From NCBI GenBank assembly GCA_026874595.1, contig CM049315.1:69447916-69511915 (forward strand): a stretch of 64,000 bases of DNA, written 5' to 3'. The stretch comes from Sipunculus nudus (Eukaryota; Annelida; Sipuncula; Golfingiida; Sipunculidae). Both the position numbers and the translations under genes were made by a program. The notes under the pieces were generated by a model. It ran no database searches. It was not told the origin of the DNA and saw only the letters and a program-made list of their open reading frames with translations. Below, one piece after another: positions 1 to 11,100 of the stretch; within the stretch, counting starts at the first letter, position 1, and the number at the start of each line of letters is the position of its first letter.

Positions 1-572
1 AAACTTGTTTATACATCATTGTCAGGAACATCATGGGCGAAGATATACTTTATTGTTCTAAATCCCGTCAGACAGACTCATGAGGCGTGAATACCTGATT
101 AAACAACGGGACAGTCTCGGTCGGGTTGCTGTCAACATCACAATTACAAACCGTTATATACACATTGGTATATGATCAACATTTTTAGCTACTATCGGCC
201 TCGTCAACAAGCGGAGCTCAACCAAGAAGGCCACCTAGATCATGTGACATAAGCATGTTTGACGCAGCTTACATTGTGCCAGACAATCAGTCAGACAGAC
301 AGACAGAAAGGGCCGTATCAATGTATGCAGCAGTTTGTTTCAGGTATTTGTGGTAACATTAAATGATCGTTATAGGTGTCTTCATTCTGCGCTAGATTAT
401 ATCATGGCATCTTGGTACAAGAGATCAAGCACACCTCATGAGCTGTAGGATGATTCGTTGATTTTAAACATTGGTGGCACTGTTTATTTAAGAGAATGGA
501 CAATAAGAAAAATACATGATTATATTATATTAATATAATTCCCTCCGTCAGGATGATATGCGTTCATTCCCG

Positions 573-611
<39 letters not shown>

Positions 612-1120
612 CGGTTCACAACATAACTCACGTAATCCCATTAAAATTTCAGGGCTACTCGGGGACAGGCCAGTGAAGAATCGATTAGGTTCTTGTGTTG
701 GTACGACTTAAAATCCTGATCAAGGAAGGACTCAGGAATATTCACAAATGTGTAGTCACCAATGCACGATTGAACATGGAAATATGGACAGAATAAGGGA
801 ATGCAAACACTTGCTGTAGAAATTGAGCACCAACGAACCTGGGAATGTGGGGTCAATTAGTGAATGAGAACACTGATTGTGGAGTACCTCTTATTGAGGT
901 TGTATACATGCGGAGGCTTGCATACCTGAAAATGTATTTTTTGTTGTTGTAAAGTGTTAACCTGTTTAAATATGTCAAGACCGCAAGGTTGTGGGTTCGC
1001 GTCCCGTTCTGACGGCATTCCGCGTTTACTAAAGGGACAACTCTCTCCAACAAAGAGTGAATTGGAACTGGTCATGGGCGGCAGGCAAATGTGGAACGAA
1101 TAACAATATTACTTTGATGA
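1..1120. repeat. Duplicated spacer segment, copy 1
   Basis: This stretch has no supportable gene. It aligns along its whole length, with many substitutions and small gaps, to 55,058-56,150. Both copies share the opening run around the cattgtcag/catcatgggcga motifs, the AGACAGACAG-rich patch near 290-310 (55,330-55,370) and a GT microsatellite (578-610). Both also share the tRNA-like patch near 960-1,020. In the second copy the segment lies about 1.6 kb upstream of PLK4-like copy B. Short open frames here on the minus strand are shared with the other copy, but neither shows constraint that I can see. Confidence 0.75.
955..1080 (+). repeat. Possible tRNA-derived SINE fragment
   Basis: The motif GGTTCGCGTCCCG near 990-1,006 resembles a pol III B box. 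It follows a tRNA T-arm-like context (aaggttgtgggttcg). The same module is at 56,020-56,110, inside the duplicated spacer. No A box or full cloverleaf could be folded with confidence, so it is not called a tRNA gene. Confidence 0.3.
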
Positions 1121-1214
1121 TTTTCTGTTTCAATGATATTCAAATTGATATCTTTGTTTGGGTTCAATAAATGAACGCAAGAAATCCCCAGGTACACACA
1201 TGAGGTGTTATCGC

Positions 1215-1325
1215 CAATGATTACTACGTGAATTTAATCGATTTTAATTTGATCGAATTTAATTTAAATCGAATTAAATTTAATATAATCGAATTTAATT
1301 TAATCGAATTTAATCTAATTGAGGA
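1215..1325. repeat. Imperfect AATTTAATCG tandem repeat
   Basis: About ten imperfect copies of a 10-15 bp AATTTAATCG-type motif, partly in inverted orientation, form a very AT-rich tract. No coding or regulatory role is evident. Confidence 0.6.
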
Positions 1326-1589
1326 ATAAATTAGTTTTGTAATAATATTTAAAAAAAAACATGTACATGTAGTGAACGCAATCATCATTTTTTCCTGATC
1401 GCTTGTGGTTACTAGTTTTTTAGCTCATTGGTCAGTTCATATATGGATATTCTGTTAATGTGTCCAAGATGACCAACCGTCACGGACAATATCTGCAAAA
1501 TCATCAGAGGATTAAACACACAGACGCCACCTGTTGTGATTGATGTTAAATACTTACACCGGTAAGGTCAATGGAGTATCAGTGTAAAG

Positions 1590-1611
1590 AGGGGGGGGGG
1601 GGGGGGGGGGG
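1590..1611. repeat. Poly-G run
   Basis: An almost pure run of about 20 G. Such runs are prone to length errors in sequencing and could form G-quadruplex structures. It makes the short frame around it meaningless. Confidence 0.85.
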
Positions 1612-1869
1612 TTACTTGTGCGCAAGTACCCAACAACACTCTGACACAGTTAGTGTGAGATGTTTATATTCATCACAGCAGGTGGCGCTGTCACCTGTGT
1701 TTTACAGATTGCACAGTACTTCATTGTTTTACTTTTGGAATCAAAATGGCTGTAACAATGCCTCTTGACAACTAAACATGGTCTTTTTTTATTTTTACTT
1801 AAGATGTGGTCTTTATTCCCCGACATTGGCCAGTTCCCTTTTCTTGTACAATTTCAGACCTGTTTGAGA

Positions 1870-1872
<3 letters not shown>

Positions 1873-1912
<40 letters not shown>
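1873..1912. repeat. (CT)n microsatellite
   Basis: A near-perfect CT dinucleotide array of about 40 bp. Similar CT arrays lie at 7,088-7,124 and 57,593-57,631, inside the related spacer copies. Confidence 0.9.
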
Positions 1913-1914
<2 letters not shown>

Positions 1915-2513
1915 ATTGTATATGGAAGGCAAAATGATATCTTACTCATTTATTTGATTTGTAAATAAAGATTTTTATTTGTTTATATTTTAAATAAACA
2001 ACAGTATATGCTTTTACCGTGTGCGTGCACATCCTTATCGAACACCACACGGACTGAGTCTTGCCGTCTGAGATTTCACACATTTGATATGTACATTTCA
2101 GGAGGCTTATCCAGTCTGCGTTTATGCAATGATCATACAGTGTAAATAAACATTTGTTCAGCCTTGCATTCTATTAGGACCAGTCCCTGTATCGGTCACA
2201 CTGAGGCTATTTTCTGCCTTCTTTACCAAAAGCGCCTCCAACTAAACCCAAGACATGGTCAGCCTTGTGGAGAACTGGAGATATCTTCTCTACTCTTTGA
2301 CCCAGCAGACCACGTACTGACGCAGCTAAATTACGGTGGACCGGTGGCTCCGCCTGTGGTCGCCTTATGCATAACGGCCGCCTGTAGCTTCCGTCAGCTC
2401 ATCGTCAGACCATGGGCTGCACTGACTGACCTGCCAATACGTCACGGTCGGTCGTGGTGAACAGACTTGTACAGACTTGTAACAATGCCTTGTGGACTTT
2501 TTCCGCTCCTTGT

Positions 2514-3482
2514 TTAAGACGTCTGTGCTGTCCTCAGCTTGTGAAGCACTTCGGGTAAAGTGCCCATCTTCTGTCTCACCCTCAGCGGGATATAATTATT
2601 TTCATTAAAACTGAAACAGATAAAAAAAGAGAAAATAAGCTGCATGTCAGTTTTCAATATATTGTGAACAAATAATCAGTTATAAAAACTGAGATTGAGT
2701 ATTGACGCAATGAGTCTTATCAATCTGTTTTACTCTATTATACTCTCATTACCTATAGTTTTTTTTTTCAATTTGAACAAAATCTGTATCTACCTACATT
2801 TTACAAATGTTATATCGATAAAAAAGTTGATCGAGCTCAAATTTGACAAATTTTTTAGGCTCTTGTAATGTGTGAGATATAGGCTTTGAACTTCTACAGC
2901 TACATTTAAAATGCAATGAAAAAAGAACTTACCACAAGACTACAAATTTTCTGACGAAAAGGCTCCAGGCAAAAAGACGTGAGAGGAGGAGTCGGGCATT
3001 TGTCAACTTGACTATATGTGACGTCATTCAATGAGGACGACCGCCCTTCTCCCTGGCTGTAACTGGTCACCTGTTTAAAATATGAAAAGAAAATTGAGAT
3101 GTATAATATTATGGAATAATTCAGATGTCACGTTTTTAAATATTGTATTAAAATAATGATATCATTAGATAACCCTACATTTTCATTTAAAACAGGCTGC
3201 GGGATGATATCAAAACAGCGGAATCTTTTTCCATGTAAATGAGAAACTGAAAATCTGCTCTTCGATTAATTTATTTTAATTTATATATACTGCATTAATT
3301 ATATATTTATTTTAAAATACTTTTACATGATCAATATCTGGATGCTTCTAATAATTTAATAATTTTATCGCTTTGCTCCGTAAATTAGGTTTTCAGGAAT
3401 TAATTGTGTTCTGAATTAACTTTTAAAGCTCATTTTGTTTTGTAAAAAAAGTAAACACTTCTACCATATTTTGAACTCCCAT
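2514..3482 (-). pseudogene. PLK4-like polo-box gene, copy D (internally deleted)
   Basis: Three exons of a PLK4 C-terminal-like gene remain. Exon 1 is 3,482-3,465 (18 nt, translating MGVQNM). Exon 2 is 3,070-2,933 (138 nt) and ends in a PB1 lead-in resembling LKPIRQK. The terminal exon is 2,610-2,514 (97 nt), ending in TAA after the residues QTS. These lengths equal those of copy B exactly, and acceptor and donor dinucleotides are kept. The exons for PB1, PB2, the small 101-nt exon and PB3 are missing: only about 320 bp separate exon 2 from the last exon. Exon 2 ends in phase 0, but the last exon needs two carried bases, so joining them gives an immediate stop. It is therefore a pseudogene of the B subtype. 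Residue drift in exon 2 (SFCLEPFRQK against [10 protein letters not shown] in B) fits loss of function. Confidence 0.85.
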
Positions 3483-3698
3483 TTTTGTGTGTTGTTTCTA
3501 TACCAAATGATTCTGTTACAGCTACAGATTGCGATCAAGTTATATATAATTACAACGACTGAGGCGGGTATATATCTTTAACGGAGCTCTCGTCCAGAAC
3601 ATCTGATGGATTCTGAGGACCGTTCTTTTTATTCACATTAAAGTTAAGCAACATGTTTGACCTCGTACCCCCCGACCCGTTTGATCTTGTTTCGTCAA

Positions 3699-3706
3699 TC
3701 ACGTGA
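3699..3706. promoter_or_regulatory. Conserved E-box palindrome TCACGTGA upstream of copy D
   Basis: The palindrome TCACGTGA lies about 217 bp upstream of the copy D start codon. The same palindrome is at 53,626-53,633, about 185 bp upstream of the copy B start. Surrounding sequence is conserved between the two but diverged. It is a candidate bHLH-type site in the shared promoter; function is inferred. Confidence 0.4.
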
Positions 3707-3719
3707 CCTCTAGGGTTGA

Positions 3720-4470
3720 TCAGTCGGGTGTATCGTTGTAGAGTAACAGTAATTAACAATAATCAGATCAATCGCGGCGAGCGGGCAAAGATGGAAATTC
3801 ATCCTGACCGTAATTAGTGCACATGATAATAAAGAATTCATAAACGACAGTGGTGATGATTAATGGTATCACTGTTTTACTCATTACCTTTTGTTTTCTT
3901 AGTCTTTACTCTCAATTTACTTATCAGAAATACGACGACTGGAGTAATGAAAAGTGTAATGCCAGGACGGCTATGTAATGAAAATGTTAATGATAAAACG
4001 GCTAGAGTAACAGATCAGAACCTTAAGAACAATACATGAATGTTTTAAAATGTAATTTGAAGAAACAAGAGATCAGTAAATACTAATAGATACTTTTTTA
4101 TGGTATCATTATATTCATATAATTTTTTGTATTATTTTGAATATATAAACAAGCCTATGTAATTTAAAGAGCTCAAAGATTAATTAATATGAATACTACT
4201 TGTTAAGTTTTACCAGTCTTTGTTCTTTCTGATATGTGAGAAGCAGTTCTCTCACGCGTCAGATGACCAATCATCCATACAGACATGAGGCCTGATGAAG
4301 ATATGCAGCGGTGACGTGTTTGTGTGTCTGTGGTACCTACCCACGCTTTTCTATGAAATTTGATACAAATCTCGGCAGTGTAAACATTCAGAAGTGTTTA
4401 GATTTTAGAATAACTCCTTATATAAATTAAACATTTTCCTAATGTATATCTTCATGTATGGTCTATAGTA
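3720..4470. other. Spacer upstream of copy D
   Basis: AT-rich sequence without a recognisable gene. The first 100 bp (to the gacc/gTAATTAGTG motif near 3,812) still aligns to the copy B upstream region near 53,740. Beyond that I see no repeat or coding signal. Confidence 0.6.
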
Positions 4471-4473
4471 TAA

Positions 4474-4926
4474 TTGTCACGGAACCCCTCTGTGGACACG
4501 CTGTGCGTTTTCGCCTTGAATTGCCGTACACGTTGCCAGTTATATCCTTCTTCGGGTCCACTTCCATATTTTTCTATAAATCATGAGAAATTAAACATTT
4601 GCACCAGAAGGGGCTATTGCAGCGCCATTCATCATAGACTACGCGCACCATGTGTCATACAGGAGTACTCGATCAATGGAAAACCTGGATATCGAAAGTC
4701 AGATGTCGGGATAACGGTAAGCGCTAGTTTGTTTATCTTTCTTGACAATCAGATTGTTGCACTGGAGGGGTTTCACACTCAAAAGCCACAACCTTACCCA
4801 TTTAAAATATTAGCTGCTACCAAATCTTCGGTCCAGTACCACGGAATCGCAAAGGCAGATAACACTGAAGTCACATTCATGAGTAACACAGGCTTTAATA
4901 TATCAATATTCAACGTATATCAATGA
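4474..4926 (+). CDS. Unrecognised 150-aa open frame, possibly an orphan exon
   Basis: This is one of the longer open frames outside repeats and elements (150 codons, ATG to TGA). I do not recognise the product. The second half (roughly residues 80-150) looks protein-like, with alternating hydrophobic and polar residues and ending FNISIFNVYQ. No signal peptide, membrane span or catalytic motif stands out. A possible splice donor (GTAAGC) occurs near 4,716, in the middle of the frame, so part of it could be intronic. It lies on the strand opposite the PLK4-like copies, between D and A, and has no partner in the duplicated unit around B/C that I could find. It could be a decayed gene, a transposon remnant or chance. 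Confidence 0.3.
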   Translation: MSRNPSVDTLCVFALNCRTRCQLYPSSGPLPYFSINHEKLNICTRRGYCSAIHHRLRAPCVIQEYSINGKPGYRKSDVGITVSASLFIFLDNQIVALEGFHTQKPQPYPFKILAATKSSVQYHGIAKADNTEVTFMSNTGFNISIFNVYQ

Positions 4927-5089
4927 TTCCACTCTTAAACATTCACAGCTTGTATGTTTCCACAAACAATTTAGAATTAATTGCTATACCACTTAGTGGC
5001 ATTCACGGCAGTCATGCAGGGTTTTGGTAAAAACTATAAGCTACAAAGTGCATCTTATCGTTTCGTTTAACCATGTTTTATTTTATCCT

Positions 5090-5395
5090 TGGGTTTAGCT
5101 GTATCTTTGTATTTGTTGACAGCAGAGTCTGTGCACCGGCCAGGGTCATTGTGTAGTGTGACAATAGGGGTATTCAATAAGTGTGTTCTAGGTCAAGTTA
5201 TACAATGGTAATAGTGTATTGTTCCCAGTTTATTTAGTGTTCAGCGTGGTCATGTATACAGATGAGCCTTAGTAGCAAAACGGGTCCATGGCATTGTATG
5301 TGGCTTATGAACATGAGGAGCCTTCAGGGTAGAAGGGTATTTAAAAGGGTCGCATACACAGATTGGGGAGTCAGTCTTCAGTGTCCAGAAGCCAG
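5090..5395. repeat. Duplicated spacer block shared with 38,225-38,520
   Basis: This block aligns to 38,225-38,520. Shared landmarks are TTTGTTGA with a following gtctg, the GTCATTGTGT-like motif, the TGTATTGTTC motif and the GTCTTC lead into a CCGCCAGT minisatellite. It marks the left end of the third partial copy of the A/C spacer. No gene is seen. Confidence 0.7.
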
Positions 5396-5411
5396 CCTGC
5401 CGCAAATTTGT

Positions 5412-5778
5412 GGTTCAGTGCCGCCAATCGGGACCAGTGCCGCCACTTATCGTCCAGTGCCGCCAGTAAGGGTCTGGTGCCGCAAGTCGGGTCCAGTTCC
5501 GCAGGTCGGATCAGGTACCGCAAGTCGGGTCTAATACCACCAGGTGGGGTACAGTGCCGCCAGTTGGGGGTCCAGTTCCGCCAGTTGGGGTCAAGTGCCG
5601 CCAGTCGGGGTCACCTGCCGCCAGTTGGGGTAAGGTACCGCCACCAGTGCTGTCGGTCAGGGTCCAGTACAGCCAGACAGGGTCCAATCCCGCCAATCGA
5701 GGTCACGTGCCAACAGTCGGGGTCCAATCCCGCCAGTTGGGGTCCAGTGCCGCCAGTCAGGGTCAAGTACCGCCATAA
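5412..5778. repeat. 20-bp GC-rich minisatellite (CCGCCAGT family)
   Basis: About 18 tandem imperfect copies of a 20-bp unit, GGTCCAGTGCCGCCAGTYGG, stand out as a GC-rich island in AT-rich DNA. Several overlapping frames on both strands are open across it (periodic PPVG / TGGT peptides), but only because the unit lacks stop codons. A shorter four- to five-unit version is at 38,515-38,612 in the paralogous spacer. Confidence 0.85.
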
Positions 5779-5869
5779 CATTGTCAATATCAGTCCTTTC
5801 TTCACAAATTTAGGCTCAATTTCTTTCTATAGATCTTCTCCATAAACTGGTCCAGTCGAATGGTCTAAA

Positions 5870-6700
5870 TCTGGTGTCACTTTGTCAGTATGCCTGTCTG
5901 TTTGCCAGTGATCCTCAATTTTGCCTCTCTGCTGGTTCTTGCATCTTAAAACTAGAAATCTACAAGCCGCAGTTTTGTAGGAATCCCTTTGAAACTGGTA
6001 AATCTTATGTCTTACAGTAATATCTCAAAAGTAATTTTCTCATTTGCGGAAAATGCCATTAGGGGGCGCTGTAGTCGAAACACTAGAACATATATATTTT
6101 TGGCCATATCTCCAAAACTATAAACTATACCTGCATATAAACTATAGATCATTTTGTTTCTGTTTACCTTCTGCATCAGTTTGGTTACTCATCTGTAAGC
6201 TCAGGTGTCTCATTTTGTCAGAATGTCTGTCTGTTTGTGAGTAGTCTCCAATTTTTGCCTGCTTGCTTGCTCTTGCATTATATAATTAGCATTCTACAGG
6301 CCAAAGTTTTACATGAATCCTTTTCAAACTTGTAAATCTTTTGTCCTCAGCAAAATCTCAAAAGTGATTTTTGATTTTCGTAATATAGCCGCTAGGAGGC
6401 GCTCCACTTGAAACACTACAACATATTTTTTTTGCAATATCTCCAAAATTATTTACCTTACCCACATAAATTATAGCTCATTTTGTTCCTCTTAAATTTC
6501 TCCATAAGCTTATATAATATCTAATCATCTGAAATCTCAAATGTGTCACTTTGCACAGTATGTCTGTCCCTTTATCAGTTGTCCTCGATTTCGCCTTCTT
6601 GCTTGTTTTTGGATTAAATTTAGCATTCTTAAAGCATTTATTTCCTACTTCATTGTACGTGGAATCTTTTATATGCGTACTTTTCAAAATCAGCTATTAA
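5870..6700. repeat. ~335-bp tandem repeat, about 2.5 copies
   Basis: Three successive blocks beginning near 5,873, 6,206 and 6,541 share the order GTGTC.CTTTGTCAG, GTCTGTC, a run of thymine-rich sequence, AGGGGGCGCT or AGGAGGCGCT, then ATATCTCCAAAA. Copies differ by many substitutions, so this is an old tandem duplication. No coding potential is shared among the copies. Confidence 0.65.
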
Positions 6701-6719
6701 TGTTTAGAGCCCCATGCAT

Positions 6720-7087
6720 TATCTGGCAGATGCTCGATAATGATAATATTTCCTTGTCGGTCCGTTCATCCGACCGTGTCATCCTATACAAAAACTGTTC
6801 CACCAACAGACAGAAACTTCACAGAGGATTGGCATCCCGTGAGAGGATTTTCACTTGGAAACTAAAGACCAAACAAGTCTAATATGTGAACAAGGTAACC
6901 ATTCCAGAATTCTTTTCGTTGAATTTTATTATCTTTGTAGCATTTACCCTGAACCTTGTTTTTATTAACATGAAATAGGGCTTCACATTCCGCTTTTGAT
7001 GTAGGACACTCACAGTCCACTCACATTTTTTTTCAAGGGATCGGAATTGAAATAGAATATCCCCAATACCTCTTATCTGTCCGTCAG

Positions 7088-7128
<41 letters not shown>

Positions 7129-8134
7129 GTAATACAATATTATCTTTGAGTTTATTATAAATGCGTTAAAAGTGAACAACATACATGCTTGCAATACGTT
7201 TTATTAGCATAGTGTCTGCCCGGCATAATTGAAAATAGATTTAAAAAATGAAAAAAAAAAAATAAATGTTGAAAGCTAAATAATTGGAAAACCATAAAAT
7301 TAAAAAATAATGGAATACCATTCATTTTACCGTCTGTTTAGATGTGTATAAAGTAATATTTGTAAACCAGTCCAACTGTTTTTTTTTTCTTCAAAGAACA
7401 AACGACCCATACATGAAGCTCGTTCTTTTTTCAATTTTCCATTTTCATAAACACAGAGCATAACAACAGACACCGGGCCATCTATGCCATCCTGGTTTTT
7501 GTATGTACATATGATGTCCCATAACAGCAGCTCAGCTCAGTTTTTATCAAAGATGGATCCATGTTGTGTTTTCAACTACAGTCACCCTTCATTTACATCA
7601 GAGAAGATCACTAAACCCCTGAGTCACGCTGTTTACGCCGCACGGTCCCCGTTTGAGTTCTAAAGAAGACAGAGTCTGTCTAGTGAAGCAGTCTGTGTGG
7701 TCCCTCTTTAAATCTAAATCCTACTATAATTTACGGATGAGGGCGCGATCATCCCCGGAGCGTTCCTCCGGCTTCTACTTCAATGATACGGATCTAACGG
7801 TCACCAGACGGTCTCCGCTGATATAGATCCCGCCTTCAGACTGTCCTCAGAGTACATTTCCGTACTCTTATAATAGCTCGAAACCACTCATTGTAGCTGT
7901 CGCTTTGAGCAAGGATGTCATAGTTCAGATTTCGGAGAGGTACACAGTGTACAGAACATTACCTAAGTAAGCGGCTCACTCCACTTGCCTCTCTGTTTTC
8001 GAAATACAGCCTTCTTTGGAACTGGAGAAGTTCATGGTGCCCCAAGGGTCTGAATTCTTTGGCCATCTGTTCAGAACTAAGCCCACTCCTGTAGGCTTCT
8101 TTGTATCATATACCCCGGTTTTGTATATTCTGGT
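6720..8134. repeat. Spacer downstream of copy A, duplicated near copy C and at 38.6/48.5 kb
   Basis: No gene is supported. This region aligns to 57,210-58,666, including the CCGACCGTG motif, a CT microsatellite, the TAAACCAGTC motif and the GATGAGGGCGC motif near 7,738. A third copy is 38,620-39,247 continuing at 48,527-48,810, interrupted by the Gypsy insertion. It would contain the 3' UTR of copy A if one is long, but no clear polyadenylation signal lies close to the stop codon. Confidence 0.7.
7088..7124. repeat. (CT)n microsatellite
   Basis: Near-perfect CT array of about 37 bp, present at the corresponding place in the copy C spacer (57,593-57,631) and shorter near 38,814-38,830. Confidence 0.9.
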
Positions 8135-11100
8135 TCAAGGCTTGAGCGATGCTTCAAGTTTGTCAACGACCTCTGGCACCGCATCAAGTTTCTCTGTGAC
8201 CTCCGAGGGAATTAGGTCTTCCTCTGTGTAACTGAAACGAAAACAAGCAATCATCGTCATTAATCTAACGGCTCTGTCACAGAAAGAATGGGCAAAGGCA
8301 TCATCACCTTGCAAATAATCAATATTGAACGCTATATCAGTAACAGTCTGTTGAATGTTATTACATATGTTCGTGTTCACTATAAATGAACCTTGTATCA
8401 GGAGGTCGTTTTTATTCGATATATAAAATTTTGTTTTATTAACCGATCTCACGATAAAATCATGTTATCAGCCGGATACCGGTACATTGCACTAGATGCC
8501 GAAATATATTACGGTCTATTTATTACGAGTTATGTCGGCCCTGTGCCTCCGTTTCAGCCCGTTAGAATGCACTGGTCAAACCCGCTTAGCACCGTAATGA
8601 AATCGACAACATTCGTTATCCTGGATGTACTGTTTTTGCATAGTCTCACTGGAGTCTTGTGTAACTTAATGTTAAATAATGATCTTTACTGTTTACGGTT
8701 CATAATAGGCATGATAGTGTGATTAAAAAATATGAACCTTTTTGATAAATTCAGGTAACCATATCGGATCCAGGCCCTGTCGGGTTTCGGACCCACCCTC
8801 AGGCCAAGGGGAAGTAAAGGCAAATGACATTTAATATACAAATATTTCTTTTAATCTCTTATACTCTGCGTCCTGTCTAATATATAAGCTTATTTAGAAG
8901 GCCTAAACGTACCTGGCGCGGAATCCTTGAGGACACTTGTACTTGATGACCTTGGGATCTGGTAGGACAGACAGTTCTGAGCCGTCATTGAACTTGATCA
9001 CTACTTCCTTGTTGGACCACTTAGTTCCCCACCCAATGCCAGAGACGAAAATTTTACACAAGATTGTTGGCACCGCGGCCCGTCTTGCGTTGAGGCGTGG
9101 AGAAACAGACGTTGGTGAAACTAGTGGCGCCCCCTGGTTTGACGTGAAGGAAGCAGACGCCGCGTCCCTGGGTGCAGCAGACGACTGTTTGGTTCTTGGC
9201 GCCACCTGGGATTGCACTGCGCGGTCATCTTGGTCAAGCGCGGTCATCTCTCTCAGGGCAGACGGAATCGACGGACAGTCTACTGGCGTGCTACTTCTTG
9301 GAGAGGGTAATTGAGACAAAGAATGTGGCCCCAGATAGCCACGCGAAGTATCGTTGCTGGTTTGGTAAAGCATGGCGGCCTCGGTGTTGTTATTATTTCG
9401 TGGTGAAGACACTGGACTGGACGATTCTTCTTTGATCGGTGACAGTTTCCCTTTTGAATGACTGATGTGATCACTGCCAGGACGCCTACAATTTTAGGAG
9501 AAAATAATGAATAAATACCTAATTATGATGGTTTAACTAAAAGTTCACCAATTAAGTCTTTATTGGAAGAATGAAAAGGGCGAGCGTGAAAAAAACTTAT
9601 TTATATATATGATGGAATTTATGAAGTCAATGTCGATATAAACGACCCAATCACAATTTTATCAGTTAATCAACTCACCTTCCAATAACCACTGGGAAGC
9701 ACTGTCCGCCTGGTCTGATGGTTTCTTCTCTCCCACTAGAGGTCAGCACATGCACGAACTTAAGACATCTCTCCCGGCACTGATGGAAAAAGAGTAAAAT
9801 TTGTTTAGTACGTTACTTCATAGTTCCTTTCTTACATTTTGTTAAATACTGAATGTTATATTTAGTCAACAAATAAAAGTTACTCTTTTAAAATCATATA
9901 ATGTTTACCTGCTATTTTGTGCTATATATATTATGTTTTCGAACTCTTACAACTGTAATTAACCTTTCAATACAAAATAAAAAAATTGTCATATTCTGTA
10001 AATATAATTGATACATTGTTTTGGTTTTACCTGCATTGAATACCGGTACAGCTTCCGGTTTCTTGGAGTCATTTGTTGGTAGCTAGATACGGACTCCAAC
10101 GTAAAAGAACTTCCGTCGCCAAAGTTGATGCTCGTGACGTCATGACTACAGCGGACCTTGACGCCTTTATAAAACTCCACTTCAAAGTCACAGCTGTCGT
10201 TCTCCATCAGCATACACTTCGCCTGGTCCGTGTACATGGTCACTTTTGGTGTTCTCGACTTGACAAGTTCAACAAATCTGTAACATTAAGTACGAATGAA
10301 TTTATATAGCAACTGAATCCAAAAGCACAAAGGAAAATACAAATCCTTAAACGAATTCATCTGTAAGAAATAAATTTGCTTAACTTAAGGAAAGGTCCAT
10401 TAAATATACTATAATTTTATTTTTTTATCATTATTTTGAACATAATCACCTTGCCGCATGCTGGTACTTCTTCCAGTGTTTCTGGGGCAGCCTTTCGTGG
10501 CTGTATTTCCTGACTGAGCCTGTTGCAGGGCTGGCTGGACTGTCACTGACTGTCGTGTTGTCACACTGGGGCTGATAGACCTGGATCCCGTGACCATCAG
10601 AGTTGATCTTCATCACTTCCCTCACGATTTCCAAATCCTGTTTAGTTCTGAGGATTTCGAGGAACACGCTGCAGTCGTCTGTGATCGTCATCTGTTGTAG
10701 AATAAAATTGTAAAACAAAGTTGTACGGAATTCATTTACAAATATTTAAATATAATATTTTGAAATAAAAAAGAAAGACCTGGAATGCGAATAAAATTGT
10801 ATAATATAGCCTTATACTGATATTAATCCATTTTGATTTTATCGTTCGCTTACCATTGTATTTCGTATTTTCTGACGTATAGGCTTTAGACGAGAGGTGT
10901 TCAAAGGAGAAGGGGCACAATAGCTTGTGCTCATCACGTGATCACCAGTGACGTCAATCTGAGACTTGACGCTCTCCTTCTTCTGGTCTCTCTGAATAAA
11001 ACTGTCCCCGGTGTCTTTCTCAGTATAACCTGTAGACTGGGTATTCTGACATTCTTGTATATTCTTTGTATTGTCGTCTTCACTTGGATGGTGGAGCTAA

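Noticed and set aside
860-1075. Short minus-strand frames shared by 860-1,075 and 55,770-56,180
   Set aside because: They are shared because the spacer is duplicated; they lack exon structure and recognised domains.
955-1080. A tRNA gene
   Set aside because: A B-box-like motif is present, but no full cloverleaf or A box could be drawn, and the module is part of a duplicated spacer.
5262-5845. Overlapping open frames rich in Pro, Val and Gly on both strands
   Set aside because: They come from the GC-rich 20-bp minisatellite and have no exon signals or family match.
8937-9435. Plus-strand open frames of 87-125 codons across 8.9-9.4 kb
   Set aside because: They are antisense shadows of the copy A PB3 exon, which has homology and splice sites on the minus strand.
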